Assembly: GCA_947652605.1 (NCBI GenBank)
Contig: OX393576.1
Location: 16,642,575-16,706,574, forward strand
Direction of reading: 5' to 3'
Length of the DNA stretch: 64,000 bases
From: Elmis aenea
Lineage: Eukaryota > Arthropoda > Insecta > Coleoptera > Elmidae
Under the pieces are notes generated by a model, which did not search any database, was not told where the DNA came from, and was given only the letters and a program-made list of their open reading frames with translations. The translations under genes and the position numbers were made by a program. The first letter of the stretch is position 1. Each line of letters begins with the position of its first letter. This document shows positions 33,391 to 44,590 of this stretch, one piece after another.

Positions 33391-34874
33391 CAGGGATGGA
33401 AAACGTAACGTAACGATACCCGATAACGTTATAATAACGATTCAATTGTAATTTTTTATACAATAACGTAACGATATTTTTATAACGTTATATAACGTTA
33501 TAATAACCGATAACGTTTCGTTAAAAGTTATTTGGCATCGTTATTGTCTACAAATTAATTTTTTATATGGTGATCTTTTTATTTTCAGAAGATATAATAT
33601 TTTGTTTGCATTTTACAAATTAAAATGAAAATAAAATATCTCAACGTAATTTTGTACCATTTTTAAAAATTAACATTTAGGCACAGATCCCAAAAATAAT
33701 TTCTGAGTTACAAATAAAAATTATTTTTATACAGCATGTGTCTTAAACAATGCGAAAAAATTCGGGAGGTGATTCCTTATCGAAAATTAAGAGGGGTATT
33801 TCATATATTTTTTTTTCTTTAGGGTCTCCTTTCGGAGTTACCCCCCTAAAGGGGATCGGTAAAATTGGGTTTTTATTTTATTTCTCAAGTTTAGATAAAT
33901 GTAGGAGAATGATATTCGATAGATGTGTTTTACTTGATAAAAGGTTTCTCATAGTAATATTTTCAATCATCTTCCACCATAGGGGGCTGATAAGTGCGAC
34001 CTTTGATGGTTTTTTAATCAAAACTTTTTGTGGAGTTGAAATTTCGCAATTAACATTTTTTTTGTTAGTTTAATTTATTTAGAATTTTTTTTTATTCTTT
34101 AGTTTTTCTCGTAAATCCTACAGTTTTGAGTAAAAAATTAAATGAGTGAATATGATGTTTATGTTCATCGTGGGTAGAATTGACGGGCGTTTTAGCGTTG
34201 TCGCCGCGTAAACGTCAAAATGAATTACACCTGTCACTTCTATCCAATATGAATATAAACAAACCATGGTAACCACCAAAATTAATCGTTTTATATTGGA
34301 ATATTTGATGGTTCATGTTGATTCATCTAATTTTTTACTCAAAAACTGTAGGTTTAACGAGAACAGTTAAAGAATAAAAAAAACCCTAAATAAATCAAGT
34401 TTTCAAAAAAAAATTCAAGTTGCTAGATTTCAACCCACCAAAACGTTTTGATAAAAACAACAGGGGTCGCACTTTTCAGCCCCCTGTGAAGGTGGGAGAT
34501 AATTACAAATATTACTATGGGAAACCTTTTAATAAGTAGGTATAAAACATCTACCAAATATCAGTATCCTACATAAATACAAATTTGAGAAATAAAATAA
34601 AAACCCAATTTTACCGATCCCCTTTAGGGGGGTGTAACTCCGAAAGGAGACCCTAAAGGAAAAAAAATTATATGAAAGACCCCTCTTATATTTCGATAAG
34701 GAATCACCTCCCAAATTTTTTCGCATTATTTAAGATAATTTATGTAACGTTATATAACGTTATATAACATAACAATTCATTTTTTTGACGTTATTTATAA
34801 CGTTATGTAACGAAAACAAATAATAAATAACGTTATACAATAACGTAACGATTTAAAACGTTATTCCATCCCTG
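33391..34874. mobile_element. CAGGGATGGAA hAT MITE containing a fold-back element
   Basis: The ends are CAGGGATGGAAAACG and CGTTATTCCATCCCTG, with exact 8-bp duplications ATAGATTC at 33,383-33,390 and 34,875-34,882. Both ends are dense in AACGTTAT and TAACGTAACG repeats. The middle is occupied by a 1 kb fold-back element. Confidence 0.9.
33741..34735. mobile_element. Fold-back element nested in the hAT MITE
   Basis: TCTTAAACAATGCGAAAAAA at the left is inverted at 34,716-34,735. Pairing continues through GGTGATTCCTTATCG, GGGTCTCCTTTCGGAGTTAC and CACTTATCAGCCCCC-type blocks toward a centre near 34,235, giving arms above 400 bp with small differences. The plus frame 33,750-34,073 and minus frame 34,529-34,726 are mirror images of the same arm and are not genes. 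Confidence 0.75.
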
Positions 34875-34882
34875 ATAGATTC

Positions 34883-36007
34883 CCTAGAAATGCTTGCTAT
34901 TTTTTTGCGTAATGATAATAAAATAATAAACAACCATCATAAAACCTAGCGGTTTTGTCCGATAGCTTTGATTGGTGCAATTTGTTTAAGATCGCTTCGA
35001 GTATTTGGCATAGACGACATAGTGAAACTATCCCGACGTAGGGGGAATGCAGCATGTAGCATATAAAGCAAACGGCACCCATAAACGACCACCGACAAAA
35101 CCCCTGACTTTTACTGATCGTAAAATAGTCGTAACTATTAATTATTATCTGTCGTAAAATTGATTGTTGTTGACACATTTTTAAAAGACAGAAGGCGTGA
35201 TGTTTTACACCGCAGGCCATAACATGTATTTTATTACGCAAAATTAGTTTTACTGGTCGTAATTTTTAATATCTTTAGTGCGGTACAAGTGGTTTCAGTA
35301 GCTGTGAAGATTTTATTATAAGAGTATCATTTTACTACCGTAATAAACATAAATTCTAAGCGTCGTTTGACTGACAAAAGTTGTAATACTTTTACGTTTT
35401 TTTTATGTATATAGGTTGTTTTATTACGAGTAAAAAAACAAACGTTTTCGTGTTATGTCAAACGTCATATTTTACTTTCTATTACATGGCATCAAATTAA
35501 TAGCAATTGTTTTTCGATCGATGTTAATTTAATAATCGATATTCAGAAATTAGGGTTAATTTCTTTATTTAATTATATATTTAATTACAACATAATAATT
35601 TAATTTAAAAATTTATTTACTTTAATTCAATAAAAAAAAAACAATTATTGGATTATGCATTAAAAACAAATTCCTACAATGGTTCTATAATTTCGTTTCG
35701 TCAGCGCAAAGACCTTTTTGCTTTTATCAGCAACGCGAATCTGTGAAATTGTGTAGGAATTATGCAAAGCTGTTCATAATCTATTTCTTAATAAAACTTT
35801 TAACTACATTTAGCATGAAACATTTAAACTAACCAAACATTTAACCTAACCAAACATTTATAAAGAATAAAATGGTTCCTCTTCGAATGTATTTTGTAAA
35901 AAAGAAAAGTATCGCTTTGCTTGGGGTAATGAAAATGTTGTTTATGATTTATTATAACTTTTCGAAAAGCAATTATAATTATTGGTAAATTTATTCTCAA
36001 AAATCCT
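34883..36007. other. No recognised gene; one 114-codon minus frame
   Basis: A minus-strand frame at 34,897-35,241 is longer than typical background here and cysteine-rich, but shows no recognisable domain. The rest is AT-rich and without recognised repeats. Confidence 0.3.
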
Positions 36008-36639
36008 TATACCGGGTGTCCCACGTTCATGGTACACCCCCTTTTTTTTCTTTAGTTTTGATTTTAAATAAATGAAATTTTAGACATATGATATACGCAA
36101 AAAACCGGGCTTTTTGAGCCGTTGCACACATTTGTTTCACTTCCGGTTTCGCCGGAAATGACCCTAACTTTGTTATTTTAAATGGAGCACCCTGTATATT
36201 TTTACATTTTTGGAAAGAGGAAGTGATTTTTGATACAACTGCACTATTTTCGTTAATTTTTATAACCTCAAAATTTTTTTAAAACAAAATTTAGTTTTTT
36301 ATTAAGGGTGCCGTGACCTGCATAAATTGATTTTTATTATGTCAACAATAGGCGTTTACACAAAAAAATAAAACTTGATAAAATATTTTTTAAATGATAA
36401 TCTGATCTATAAAGTTTATTCTCAACCACCAAAAATTAAAAAAAAATCGTCCAGTTCCGAGAAATAAATTTTTAAAATGCCCTTTATATTTCAAATTCTG
36501 AAACGCGCTGTGATTGGCCGTGACGTCACTATCCGCACAGTCCATGTGCAGCGGACTAGTTCCTATGCATCGCATAATGACAAGTTGTTATGTATTTTAA
36601 TATAATATGTTTTTTCTTTTATTAACTATGTATATTATT

Positions 36640-36728
36640 GCAATGTACGTAAATTATTATTATGACAAGTTCTACACCCTTTTTTTGGGATATTCAGAAC
36701 AAATAAAGATTATTATTATTATTATGTT
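36640..36728 (+). repeat. LINE-like 3' tail with (ATT)n
   Basis: GGGATATTCAGAACAAATAA is followed by AGATTATTATTATTATTATG, a form common at 3' ends of some insect LINEs. No coding part remains. It is followed at 36,728-36,775 by a GC-rich stretch (GGCGCGAAGCGCGCGACG) unlike its surroundings. Confidence 0.4.
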
Positions 36729-37330
36729 AGGCGCGAAGCGCGCGACGAAGACGCCGCAGGGGCGTACTTTGGCCGTTGATTGTAAATAATCAACGTAATC
36801 GAACAACAATTACAATTTATTATAATGAATAAAATACAAACAGTACTGCCTTTTAACAGTATTAGCAAAAGAATGATCTCAAGCCAACCCCGAGACCCCT
36901 CAGGGTGGCTTCACAACATATCTTAAGTGTTTTTAACATAAACAAATATGACATTCCTGGACCAGGCATATTTGTGTTCAAATATTCTTTACGTAAACAG
37001 TATTGCTAGAGGTTTTAACTAGTTGTTAGTTTAGTGTATATTTCATTATAAAACAAAGCAACTAAGTACGTAAATTAATTATTTTGTAGAAATAATTCGA
37101 TATTACTAAGGTCATTTAACAGGTGAAAATATGAACAAGAAGTATGTTTCAGTTTATTGTTTAATAATAGGTGATTGTAAACATTAAAAAAATTTACCTA
37201 CTACTTTTTTAGTCATAGCTATATCTAAAAAACTTACAAAATTAATCTTAAATTCGAGGTAAATAAAATATAGGCTATATATAATAGTAGATAATTGATA
37301 AAGTTGGTTTCTCCTGTTGTTTGATTATAG

Positions 37331-37449
37331 TTAAATAAACGAAAAGTTGCTGGTTTTCAAACAGGTTTATTCGTTGCAAATTCTTTTTTTGAAAAAGAAT
37401 TTGCAACGAATAAACCTATTTGAAAACCAGCAACTTTTCGTTTATTTAA
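37331..37449. repeat. Near-perfect 119-bp hairpin
   Basis: Arms of about 58 bp (left from TTAAATAAACGAAAAGTTGC, right ending in its inverse) differ at one visible position and are separated by only a few bases. TAG lies outside both ends, a possible 3-bp duplication. A snap-back MITE or a locus producing hairpin RNA. Confidence 0.75.
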
Positions 37450-37854
37450 TAGTAGATAATGTTCAATTCAATGATTCTACTATATTAATTTACACTTATA
37501 AGTTTTGAATGTTATCAGTTTTATGCTTAGATCATATAAAAAAAGGTATATGGCTTTTTGTAAAACAAGCACTTTTAGTTAAGTATAAATATAATACAAA
37601 TTTCATAAACGAAGCAACAGTGCTTTAACACTAATCAGCATTTTTAATCAAACATAAACATGCACCAAATAGCATACTACAAATAAGTATTGTTTAAAAC
37701 TGCAGATTTTTTTGTTGGAAAGTAATAGGCTGCTTCATATTACATATTATTGCCATATGATTAATGCTTAATGCTAATGATAATGCTTAATGATAATGTT
37801 TTTCACTTTAGTGTATTTTTTTTTGCATAAATACTATTTAATATATTTTTTAGT

Positions 37855-38085
37855 TTATTCAAATTTTAAATGGTCTTCGCAACAATATAATTTAGTTTTT
37901 TCGCTTACGTCGGAAATAAAACGTCTTGCTGCATCAAACCATTTTTTTCTTTTGGTGGAATTATCCGGAATAGCAAAAAACAATTTTTCTGTTTTTTTTG
38001 TAGAAGCGGTCTTACATTCAGGCATTAAACACCACTTTCTTCTGTACGACGACATGGTTGCGTTATATTTACAACAAGCACACAC
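37855..38085 (-). CDS. THAP-domain protein fragment
   Basis: Minus-strand frame of 76 residues starting at 38,085. It contains RKWCLMPECKTASTKK, FFAIPDNSTKRKKWFDAAR and LYCCEDHLKFE. This follows the THAP zinc finger: a CxxxxC pair, then a W, then CxxH (CEDH) about 45 residues later, with a P in the IPD segment. THAP fingers bind DNA and are found in host regulators and in several DNA transposases. TGACGTCA at about 38,122-38,129 lies just upstream. The frame ends right after the finger; no catalytic domain was found downstream, so either exons are missing or the gene is a truncated transposon remnant. Interaction and activity are unknown. Confidence 0.65.
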   Translation of the reverse strand: MCACCKYNATMSSYRRKWCLMPECKTASTKKTEKLFFAIPDNSTKRKKWFDAARRFISDVSEKTKLYCCEDHLKFE

Positions 38086-39257
38086 GTGTGATTTGCTTCA
38101 TCGAGGAGTACGTACGGAATATGACGTCATTTCTCGTGCGCATCGTTCAAGCCGTTTACGGCGCAACTTGCCGCGGGAAAACTTTAATCGTTAATAATAA
38201 ATAAACGAAGTTGATTTAAACAATTTTAACTTCACATATGATATTCTGAACACCAAATCTATCAAATTCTGAAGAAATTAAAAATTAGTGTAAACGCCCA
38301 TTGTCCAAAAAACGTTTTTGTAAATTTTAAATGACATTTAGGTTACTTTAATCGGCTTTGAAGGTTGAGGAATCGGTTTTTTGACAAAAAGTCAATTTTT
38401 TTAAATGGAACCATGCTGGTACTAGCGGTTATTTAAATGGATCATCTTCTAACGAATCCATCGATACCAATAACTTGTATTTTTATTAAAAATCTACTTC
38501 AAAAATTTCAAATTATTGTGAAAATTTATAAAGAGATCCTGTTAATCGCGGTTATCTAATTATGTAAAAATGATTACCAAAATTTTTAGACTGTCTAATT
38601 AAATGGCTATAGTAGTTAAACATAAAACAACGATCATTTGTTTTGTTGTAGTTATGCACAGTGTACTGCGATTAACAGGATCTCTTTATAAATTTTCACA
38701 ATAATTTGAAATTTTTGAAGTTCATTTTTAATAAAAATACAAGTTATTGGTATCGATGGATTCGTTAGAAGATGATCCATTTAAATAACCGCTAGTACCA
38801 ACATAGTACCATTTAAAAAAATTGACTTTTTGTCAAAAAACCGATTCCTTAACCTTCAAAGCCGATTAAAGTAACCTAAATGTCATTTAAAATTTACAAA
38901 AACGTTTTTTGGACAATTGTTGACATAATAAAAATCAATTTATGCAGGTCACGGCACCCTTAATAAAAAACTAAATTTTGTTTTAAAAAAATTTTGAGGT
39001 TATAAAAATTAACGAAAATAGTGCAGTTGTATCAAAAATCACTTCCTCTTTCCAAAAATGTAAAAATATACAGGGTGCTCCATTTAAAATAACAAAGTTA
39101 GGGTCATTTCCGGCGAAACCGGAAGTGAAACAAATGTGTGCAACGGCTCAAAAAGCCCGGTTTTTTGCGTATATCATATGTCTAAAATTTCATTTATTTA
39201 AAATCAAAACTAAAGAAAAAAAAGGGGGTGTACCATGAACGTGGGACACCCGGTATA

Positions 39258-41488
39258 TTATGAAATTGAATTTAGCGTGTAAAGGCATGTGCAATATAAG
39301 TAAATTAAAAAACAGTTACATTTCGTTTCACAATGTGCAATTTTCTACCTTTAATTTAAAAAGTATTTATTAAACGTAGGTTTTAAACGTCTCAATTATA
39401 TTTTAGCTATTATTGGTGAACGAAAACAGAAGATATTACAATATTATAAAGTTTTGATAGTGTTTTATAGTTGCTGTTAGATAATATTTTATTAACAATA
39501 AAGCAATTATGGTTTTAAAAACACACAACTTAATTTTAATGCATGTATTTAGCGGATTATAAAATTGTTAACTAATATTGCTTTTTTTTTCAGATGCTGC
39601 CTCAATTTTTTTAAGGTAAGTTAATTGATTTTGAACCCTTAGGTTATAATTTAATTTATGTCAATGTCATTGTGGTGGTGGAAATAAAATGATTAATTAA
39701 AACTTTATACATAATAATTGTCATTTGGTTCGTTTACATTAACGTTCGTTCTATAATATAATTTTAATTTCGTAGAATAAACAGCATTTACGACTCGAGA
39801 TGAAATCAGTTTTTTTCGTTCGTCAGATTTGCTCATTCGCCGCTTTGCGGCTCATGAATAAATCTCACCTCACGAAAAAACTGGACTTTCATCACTTGTT
39901 GTAAAATATACTATTATCATATTTGTCACCAAAAAATTGCATTTATTTTAAAAAGCGTATCTCATAAACCGTTAGGGATATCTGAGTTCTGTTTGTTGCA
40001 GAAATTTCGTTAATATTTTGTTACAATGTCGTCTCGATATGGTATAAACCTATTTATAAAAATAAAAAAAGTTCTCCCATGGGACATTTTACGCTGCACC
40101 CGCTATCCAAAATTTGCGAGGACGCACTTTAAATTTATTTGACAAGAGTTATTAAATTTCCCGAAGAATAATCTTGTATGTCGTGCGATTCGGCCAATCG
40201 AAGAGAAAAGTCTAGTAAAATATTCACCGAGATGCGATAATAAATAAGAAAGTTATTAAGTTTTACGCATACAAAAAAATTTTAAACGCATATTTTTTAA
40301 ATTTTGGAATATTACATTTTTCTTTATTTTGGCAACACTTTGGATTCGGAGGATGATTTTGCTATAGAACCCCATAGTTTAAGATGCATATATAAAAAAC
40401 CAGACGTTTTGGTGACCAGTTAAGGCACATAAAACCCTTGACGAACTGAACTCTTCATTACCAGTTAAAGGGTTCAAAGATAATAACTTATTCTATGGAT
40501 TATAAAGATGGTTCTTAGTGCCTTTATTCATCGGATTAGCGGGAGTTAGTTAAGTGCCAACACATTTCACAAAAACTTGAAATTTTCGAAAATCTGTACT
40601 TTCATGCAAATAGCCCTTAATGTTCGAAAATGTTATTAATCACATTGGCTTAGGACTTTGCATTGTAAATAATATTATACTGTCCTTGTTTCATTTTGCT
40701 TTTCTGAATTAAATTTCATGCCAGCGTGTGTTATAATATTATTAGTGCCCAAAAATAAATCATTCCGGCACGTTATAGACTAGGTACGCCCTCTACAATT
40801 CCGCGACAAGAGAACTGTATATTTCCATGTACAACTACAGTAATATAATTACAAAGTCAAATAAATGTCTTTTTTGTAAAAAATCAGCAGTGAATTTATG
40901 TGCTGGCGCTATATTCACCCTTTAAATTAAAATTCAAATTGTATTCGGTCCTCCCCTAGACTAATCCAATGTCCAATCTTCGGCGATATATGATTATATG
41001 CGAGGTTCCGGTCGATCTCTCACCCTGGCCCTCTGGATATGTGGTTATGTGAGGACATACCCGTCCATCACTCTTTATCGCTCGAACAAATACAACCCTC
41101 GCATAACTGCCGGTCCATCTAGTGTCCGTATCCGCCCCCAACCCTAGCGATGATCACTTTCTGAGCATTGTCTAAAAAGCTCTAATAAAGAATAAGTAAT
41201 TTTGTATGATGTGTGCGTGTATACCCGACTTCCTATGAGTTTTATGTCTATGTACGAACAAACTACTTGGAAAATTTAAGTACTTTAGTACAAAAACAAA
41301 TTTGTAGTAAGCGCGGGTTATTAAAAACTGTGTATGCACAGGCTGTCCCCGAGATCATTACCACTTTTTGAATATCTCGTTTGTTTTTAATAATAACCGA
41401 AACAAATCTTTGTTATTGTAAGTGGCCAAACATTGGTGTATATTAAAAAGACGTTACTAAAGTTTTTTTTTCAAATCGTACTAGAATG
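39258..41488. other. Mostly AT-rich, no recognised gene; GC-rich island near 40,940-41,160
   Basis: The island 40,940-41,160 has a 61-codon minus frame (40,956-41,141) without a known domain and may be single-copy or an old retroelement end. A small hairpin lies at 39,799-39,893 (separate entry). Confidence 0.35.
39799..39893. repeat. 95-bp hairpin (GATGAAA ends)
   Basis: GATGAAATCAGTTTTTTTCG pairs with CGAAAAAACTGGACTTTCATC around CGCCGCTTTGCGGC. Arms of about 45 bp with some mismatches. Probably a snap-back MITE. Confidence 0.6.
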
Positions 41489-41496
41489 GTTTGAAG

Positions 41497-42668
41497 CAGG
41501 GTGGATAAAAATCATGATTTTTTAAAAAAAATCGATTTATTTGATTTAAATCAGATTTTTTTGATTTAAATCAGATTTTTTTTATTTAAATCAAATGTAC
41601 CATATTATCGAATTTAGTGACATATTCACATGCTATTTCTGTTCTGTGCTAATATATTTAATAATCAATATATTTAATTCCATGGTAAATTTTTGTCAAA
41701 ATGAAAAATTAAATATAATGATTAAGAATTTTGAAAAAATCAGTGCTAAATGGTGATGTTTAATTAATTATATACAGTGTGAGTCATTAGTGCGGGATCG
41801 GTCGATTGTGGCTAAACGGCTTGAGATATGAAGTTGATTCAAATGCTATTTTGTACAGTTTTTTCTAAACAACACAATAAAAATATTTTCAAATATACAG
41901 GGTGAGTCACCTTTCTGGAACTAATAGCAACTTTTATATTTCAAATACAACACCCAATTTTTTATTTAATATTTTTGACCGCCTTAATTTCAGCTTTGCA
42001 TCAATATAAAGTACTACAGATTTTTATACGGCGTTGTAAAAAAAGAATATTTTCTAAATTATTCAAGGTTTTAAGTCTTTATTTAAAAAATTCTCCTGAA
42101 GTTATTTTGAAATACAAAGTTTTAATTTGGTATGGACATACAGAAAAAATTTCTCTGTTCGCTCGATATGAAAAAATTTGAATCACACATACAGGGGTGT
42201 TTATAAATAGGTGGCAACTTCCATGATTTTCAAAAGCTCGTAACTCGATTTTTTCAAATGCAAACCCCTGTATTTTTTTATGTCATCGAATTCGTCTTTA
42301 AAAGAGCTTCATATTTTGTTAAGTATGTCCTATACCCAAAACTCATACTTTTCGAGATATTCGACATTTTTTTTCAAATCGTTATTGAAGCAATTGAGTG
42401 CCGTGGAATTTGAAAAAACTGACTGTTCACTACGCTAACGTCAAAAACTTGTCATTTATATTTTGAATTATTGCATTTCCACAATGAATATTACTTTACA
42501 AGAGCAAATTGATATGGTTTATTCACCATTTCGTGTATTTAATTACTAATAGTAATACAATTTTGTTTTATTATAAATTAATATTATATTGTACTCACAA
42601 AATCTGTGATTTAAATCATGATTTAAATCGTGATTTAAATCAATTGATTTAAATCTGCTCAACCCTGG
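41497..42668. mobile_element. CAGGGTGGA non-autonomous hAT-like element, copy 2
   Basis: The same ends as at 2093-3094: CAGGGTGGATAAAAATC at the left and TCAACCCTGG at the right. Flanks are GTTTGAAG (41,489-41,496) and CTTTGAAG (42,669-42,676), a duplication with one difference. It retains about 0.2 kb after the left GATTTAAATC run that copy 1 lacks, but has a shorter right repeat run. Plus frame 41,975-42,181 is not a gene. Confidence 0.8.
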
Positions 42669-42700
42669 CTTTGAAGTCACATTTACGTAATAAGTGTGTG

Positions 42701-43413
42701 TGCAGGGTGGGCAAATTTTAATAGGGAATCTCGGTAACTATAAGAGGTATCAAAAAACCTGACCGCGCTTCCTCGATCCCTTTTTTCGAGAAAAAGTTAA
42801 TGGTGAAAACCAAAATTGGTTATCGTCTTTTGTTTTCGAGTTATCGCCGATAACTCGATTTTTCGACTTTACGTTTTATTACCCTATCTCGCTTGTTTAT
42901 GAAAATAAAGAAAAATAATTTTGACATTCTACTTTTTTGATAAAAATGCAGTGGCGTACACAATTTTTCATAAAAAATATCAAAATTCGAGTTGTGACAT
43001 AAAGTTGTATTTTTTTAAATGGAATCCATAGTTGGCTATGACTTATTTAAATTCCTAATTTTTTTGTCAATCCAAGTATCTGGTTGATGTAGTTATCTTC
43101 AATAATATGTAAGTTGCGAAAGTTTTTTAGTTTTTTTTTTAAAACAAAACAATAGTAGGCTGTGAAAACAAAAACAAAACAAGGTGTAAAACCTTTTAAA
43201 ACTCATTTGGTACAAATAACGAAGGTTTGGAATTTGTTATTGTGATAAACATGGTAAACATATGAAAATAAGAAAACAACGATATAGTCGGAATCTGCAG
43301 TAGTAATGTAGTTTATTGTAGTTTATCATTGAGGATGCGCGTTCCGTTTTTTGATACCTCTTATAGTTAGCGAGATTCCCTATTAAAAACTATCGAAATT
43401 TGTCCACCCGGTA
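42701..43413. mobile_element. GCAGGGTGGGCAAATTT inverted-repeat element
   Basis: GCAGGGTGGGCAAATTTTAA and AGGGAATCTCGGTAACTATAA at the left are inverted near 43,350-43,413 (GAGATTCCCTATTAAAAAC, AATTTGTCCACCCGGTA). Terminal pairing is about 60 bp. The ATCCATAGTTGGCTATG segment inside recurs in the elements at 16,023 and 24,190, showing these families share interior modules. Confidence 0.7.
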
Positions 43414-44304
43414 CTTATCTTTTTAGTCATATAAACAATTTAAAACTTCCCTTTTGCATTTTTTCAATAAACCAAAAATATGTTTGCTGCAAAGATTCCT
43501 AGGCACTAATATCTTCATGGCCTGCTTAAACATTTTAGAATTTACTCGAAAATATTATCATCAAAACTATTGATCTTTACATAACGGAATTTTGATTCTA
43601 AACCAGTGTGATTTTATTTATTTTAAAGTAGTAGTTTAAATTTTGTCATTTTATTCAATTTTTTTCCACCATTTGGTTCTGTATAAAATTTTCTAGGACA
43701 CCCTTTGTACAGCCTTTTCTTTGGAACTTGATTGTCATACGATCATGAAAAATATAATACGTATAAGGTCGGTTCAGTGGTATAAAAGAACTATATTCAA
43801 AGAAACGAAAGCATGTCTTTCTAGATACAAGCAAACAATTAAACAGTTCCCATTTCTTCCATTTGTGAAATCAAAATTGTGGCATAATAGTCAAATAAAG
43901 CAAAAGTTTTTGTAATTATAAAATAAAATGTTATAACCTTAAGAAAAACAATCGTTTTGTGTAATTTTATTTAACAATATTGCTTAATTAATTTTGCAAT
44001 ACAATCAGTTGCAATAAAAAAGATCTAAAGAAAGTATTTGGGAAGAGTTAATAAAGCGAATTAATAAAACAAATATTGTGAAAACGATTTTGAGCAAATC
44101 AATTATAATTTATTAATATTATAAGCCATTCCTTTATTATATTTGCTAAATGATACAGTATTTATCAAATGAAACATTTTTCACTGATGCTACATGCTTA
44201 AAAATTTTTACGATGTTTAATAAAAGTGACTATTTTTAAACGGTTGAGTGTACTAGAACATTGAAGACCGTCTGATAATCCGTTACATGATTTAATAACA
44301 CAGG
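43414..44304. other. AT-rich spacer, nothing recognised
   Basis: The plus frame at 43,721-43,915 has no recognisable domain. Confidence 0.4.
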
Positions 44305-44307
44305 AAG

Positions 44308-44590
44308 AAATTACACAGGGAAAAAATACACGTGAAATAATATGCCAAAAAAAAATTACACTCATCGAAATTTCACACAATTACAAAATTTTGAGTTTTG
44401 AATTTTTATGGTTAAATTTGATACTACTAATATTTTTATTATTTATTTAACCATAAAAATTAAAAACCCAAAATTTTGATAAATATGTGAAATTACTTCG
44501 TGCAATTTCTAATGTATGTAATTTTTTCTTTGTGAAATTTATTCTGTGTGTAATTTTAGTTAGGTGTAATTTCTTTTCGTGTAATTTCAT
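44308..44590. repeat. Palindrome with 15-16 bp periodic AAATTACAC / GTGTAATTT motifs
   Basis: Left side: AAATTACAC-like nonamers end at 44,316, 44,331, about 44,346 (degenerate), 44,361 and 44,376. Right side: the inverse motif starts at 44,487, 44,500, 44,516, 44,532, 44,548, 44,564 and 44,579. Between them is a plain inverted repeat of about 35 bp (AACCATAAAAATT blocks) around an AT-rich loop. It could be a MITE with iterated subterminal binding sites. Confidence 0.65.

Larger units (their letters stand above)
36349..38300. mobile_element. 1.95 kb insertion with GGCGTTTACAC ends and a THAP frame
   Basis: The left end reads TAGGCGTTTACAC and the right end GTGTAAACGCCCA. The host element's other arm (GTCAACAATTGTCC after reversal, 38,912-38,925) gives the uninterrupted site. 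So the inserted piece is flanked by GTCAACAA and TTGTCC with at most a 2-bp (AT) duplication. It contains a LINE-like 3' tail, a 119-bp near-perfect hairpin and a THAP-domain frame. THAP domains are known in P and Kolobok transposases, but neither the target duplication nor a catalytic domain confirms these. The superfamily is open. Confidence 0.7.
36010..39255. mobile_element. TACCGGGTGTCCC palindromic element with near-identical arms, interrupted
   Basis: TACCGGGTGTCCCACGTTC at the left and its inverse at 39,237-39,255, with TA on both sides. The outer 339 bp of each arm (36,010-36,348 versus 38,917-39,255) appear identical by eye. Pairing resumes at 38,301 and continues to a centre near 38,600. 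Without its 1.95 kb insertion it is about 1.3 kb, like its relative at 51,660-52,937. Each arm contains an internal ACAGGGTGCTCCATTT block. No transposase of its own. Confidence 0.85.

Noticed and set aside
33750..34726. Two opposed frames beginning MRKN and GGDSLSK
   Set aside because: They are mirror translations of the two arms of a fold-back element.
34897..35241. 114-codon cysteine-rich minus-strand frame as a gene
   Set aside because: No domain, splice or promoter evidence; kept only as a remark in the region entry.
37790..38194. 134-codon plus-strand frame
   Set aside because: It lies opposite the THAP frame, whose zinc-finger pattern is on the minus strand; the plus frame has no domain.
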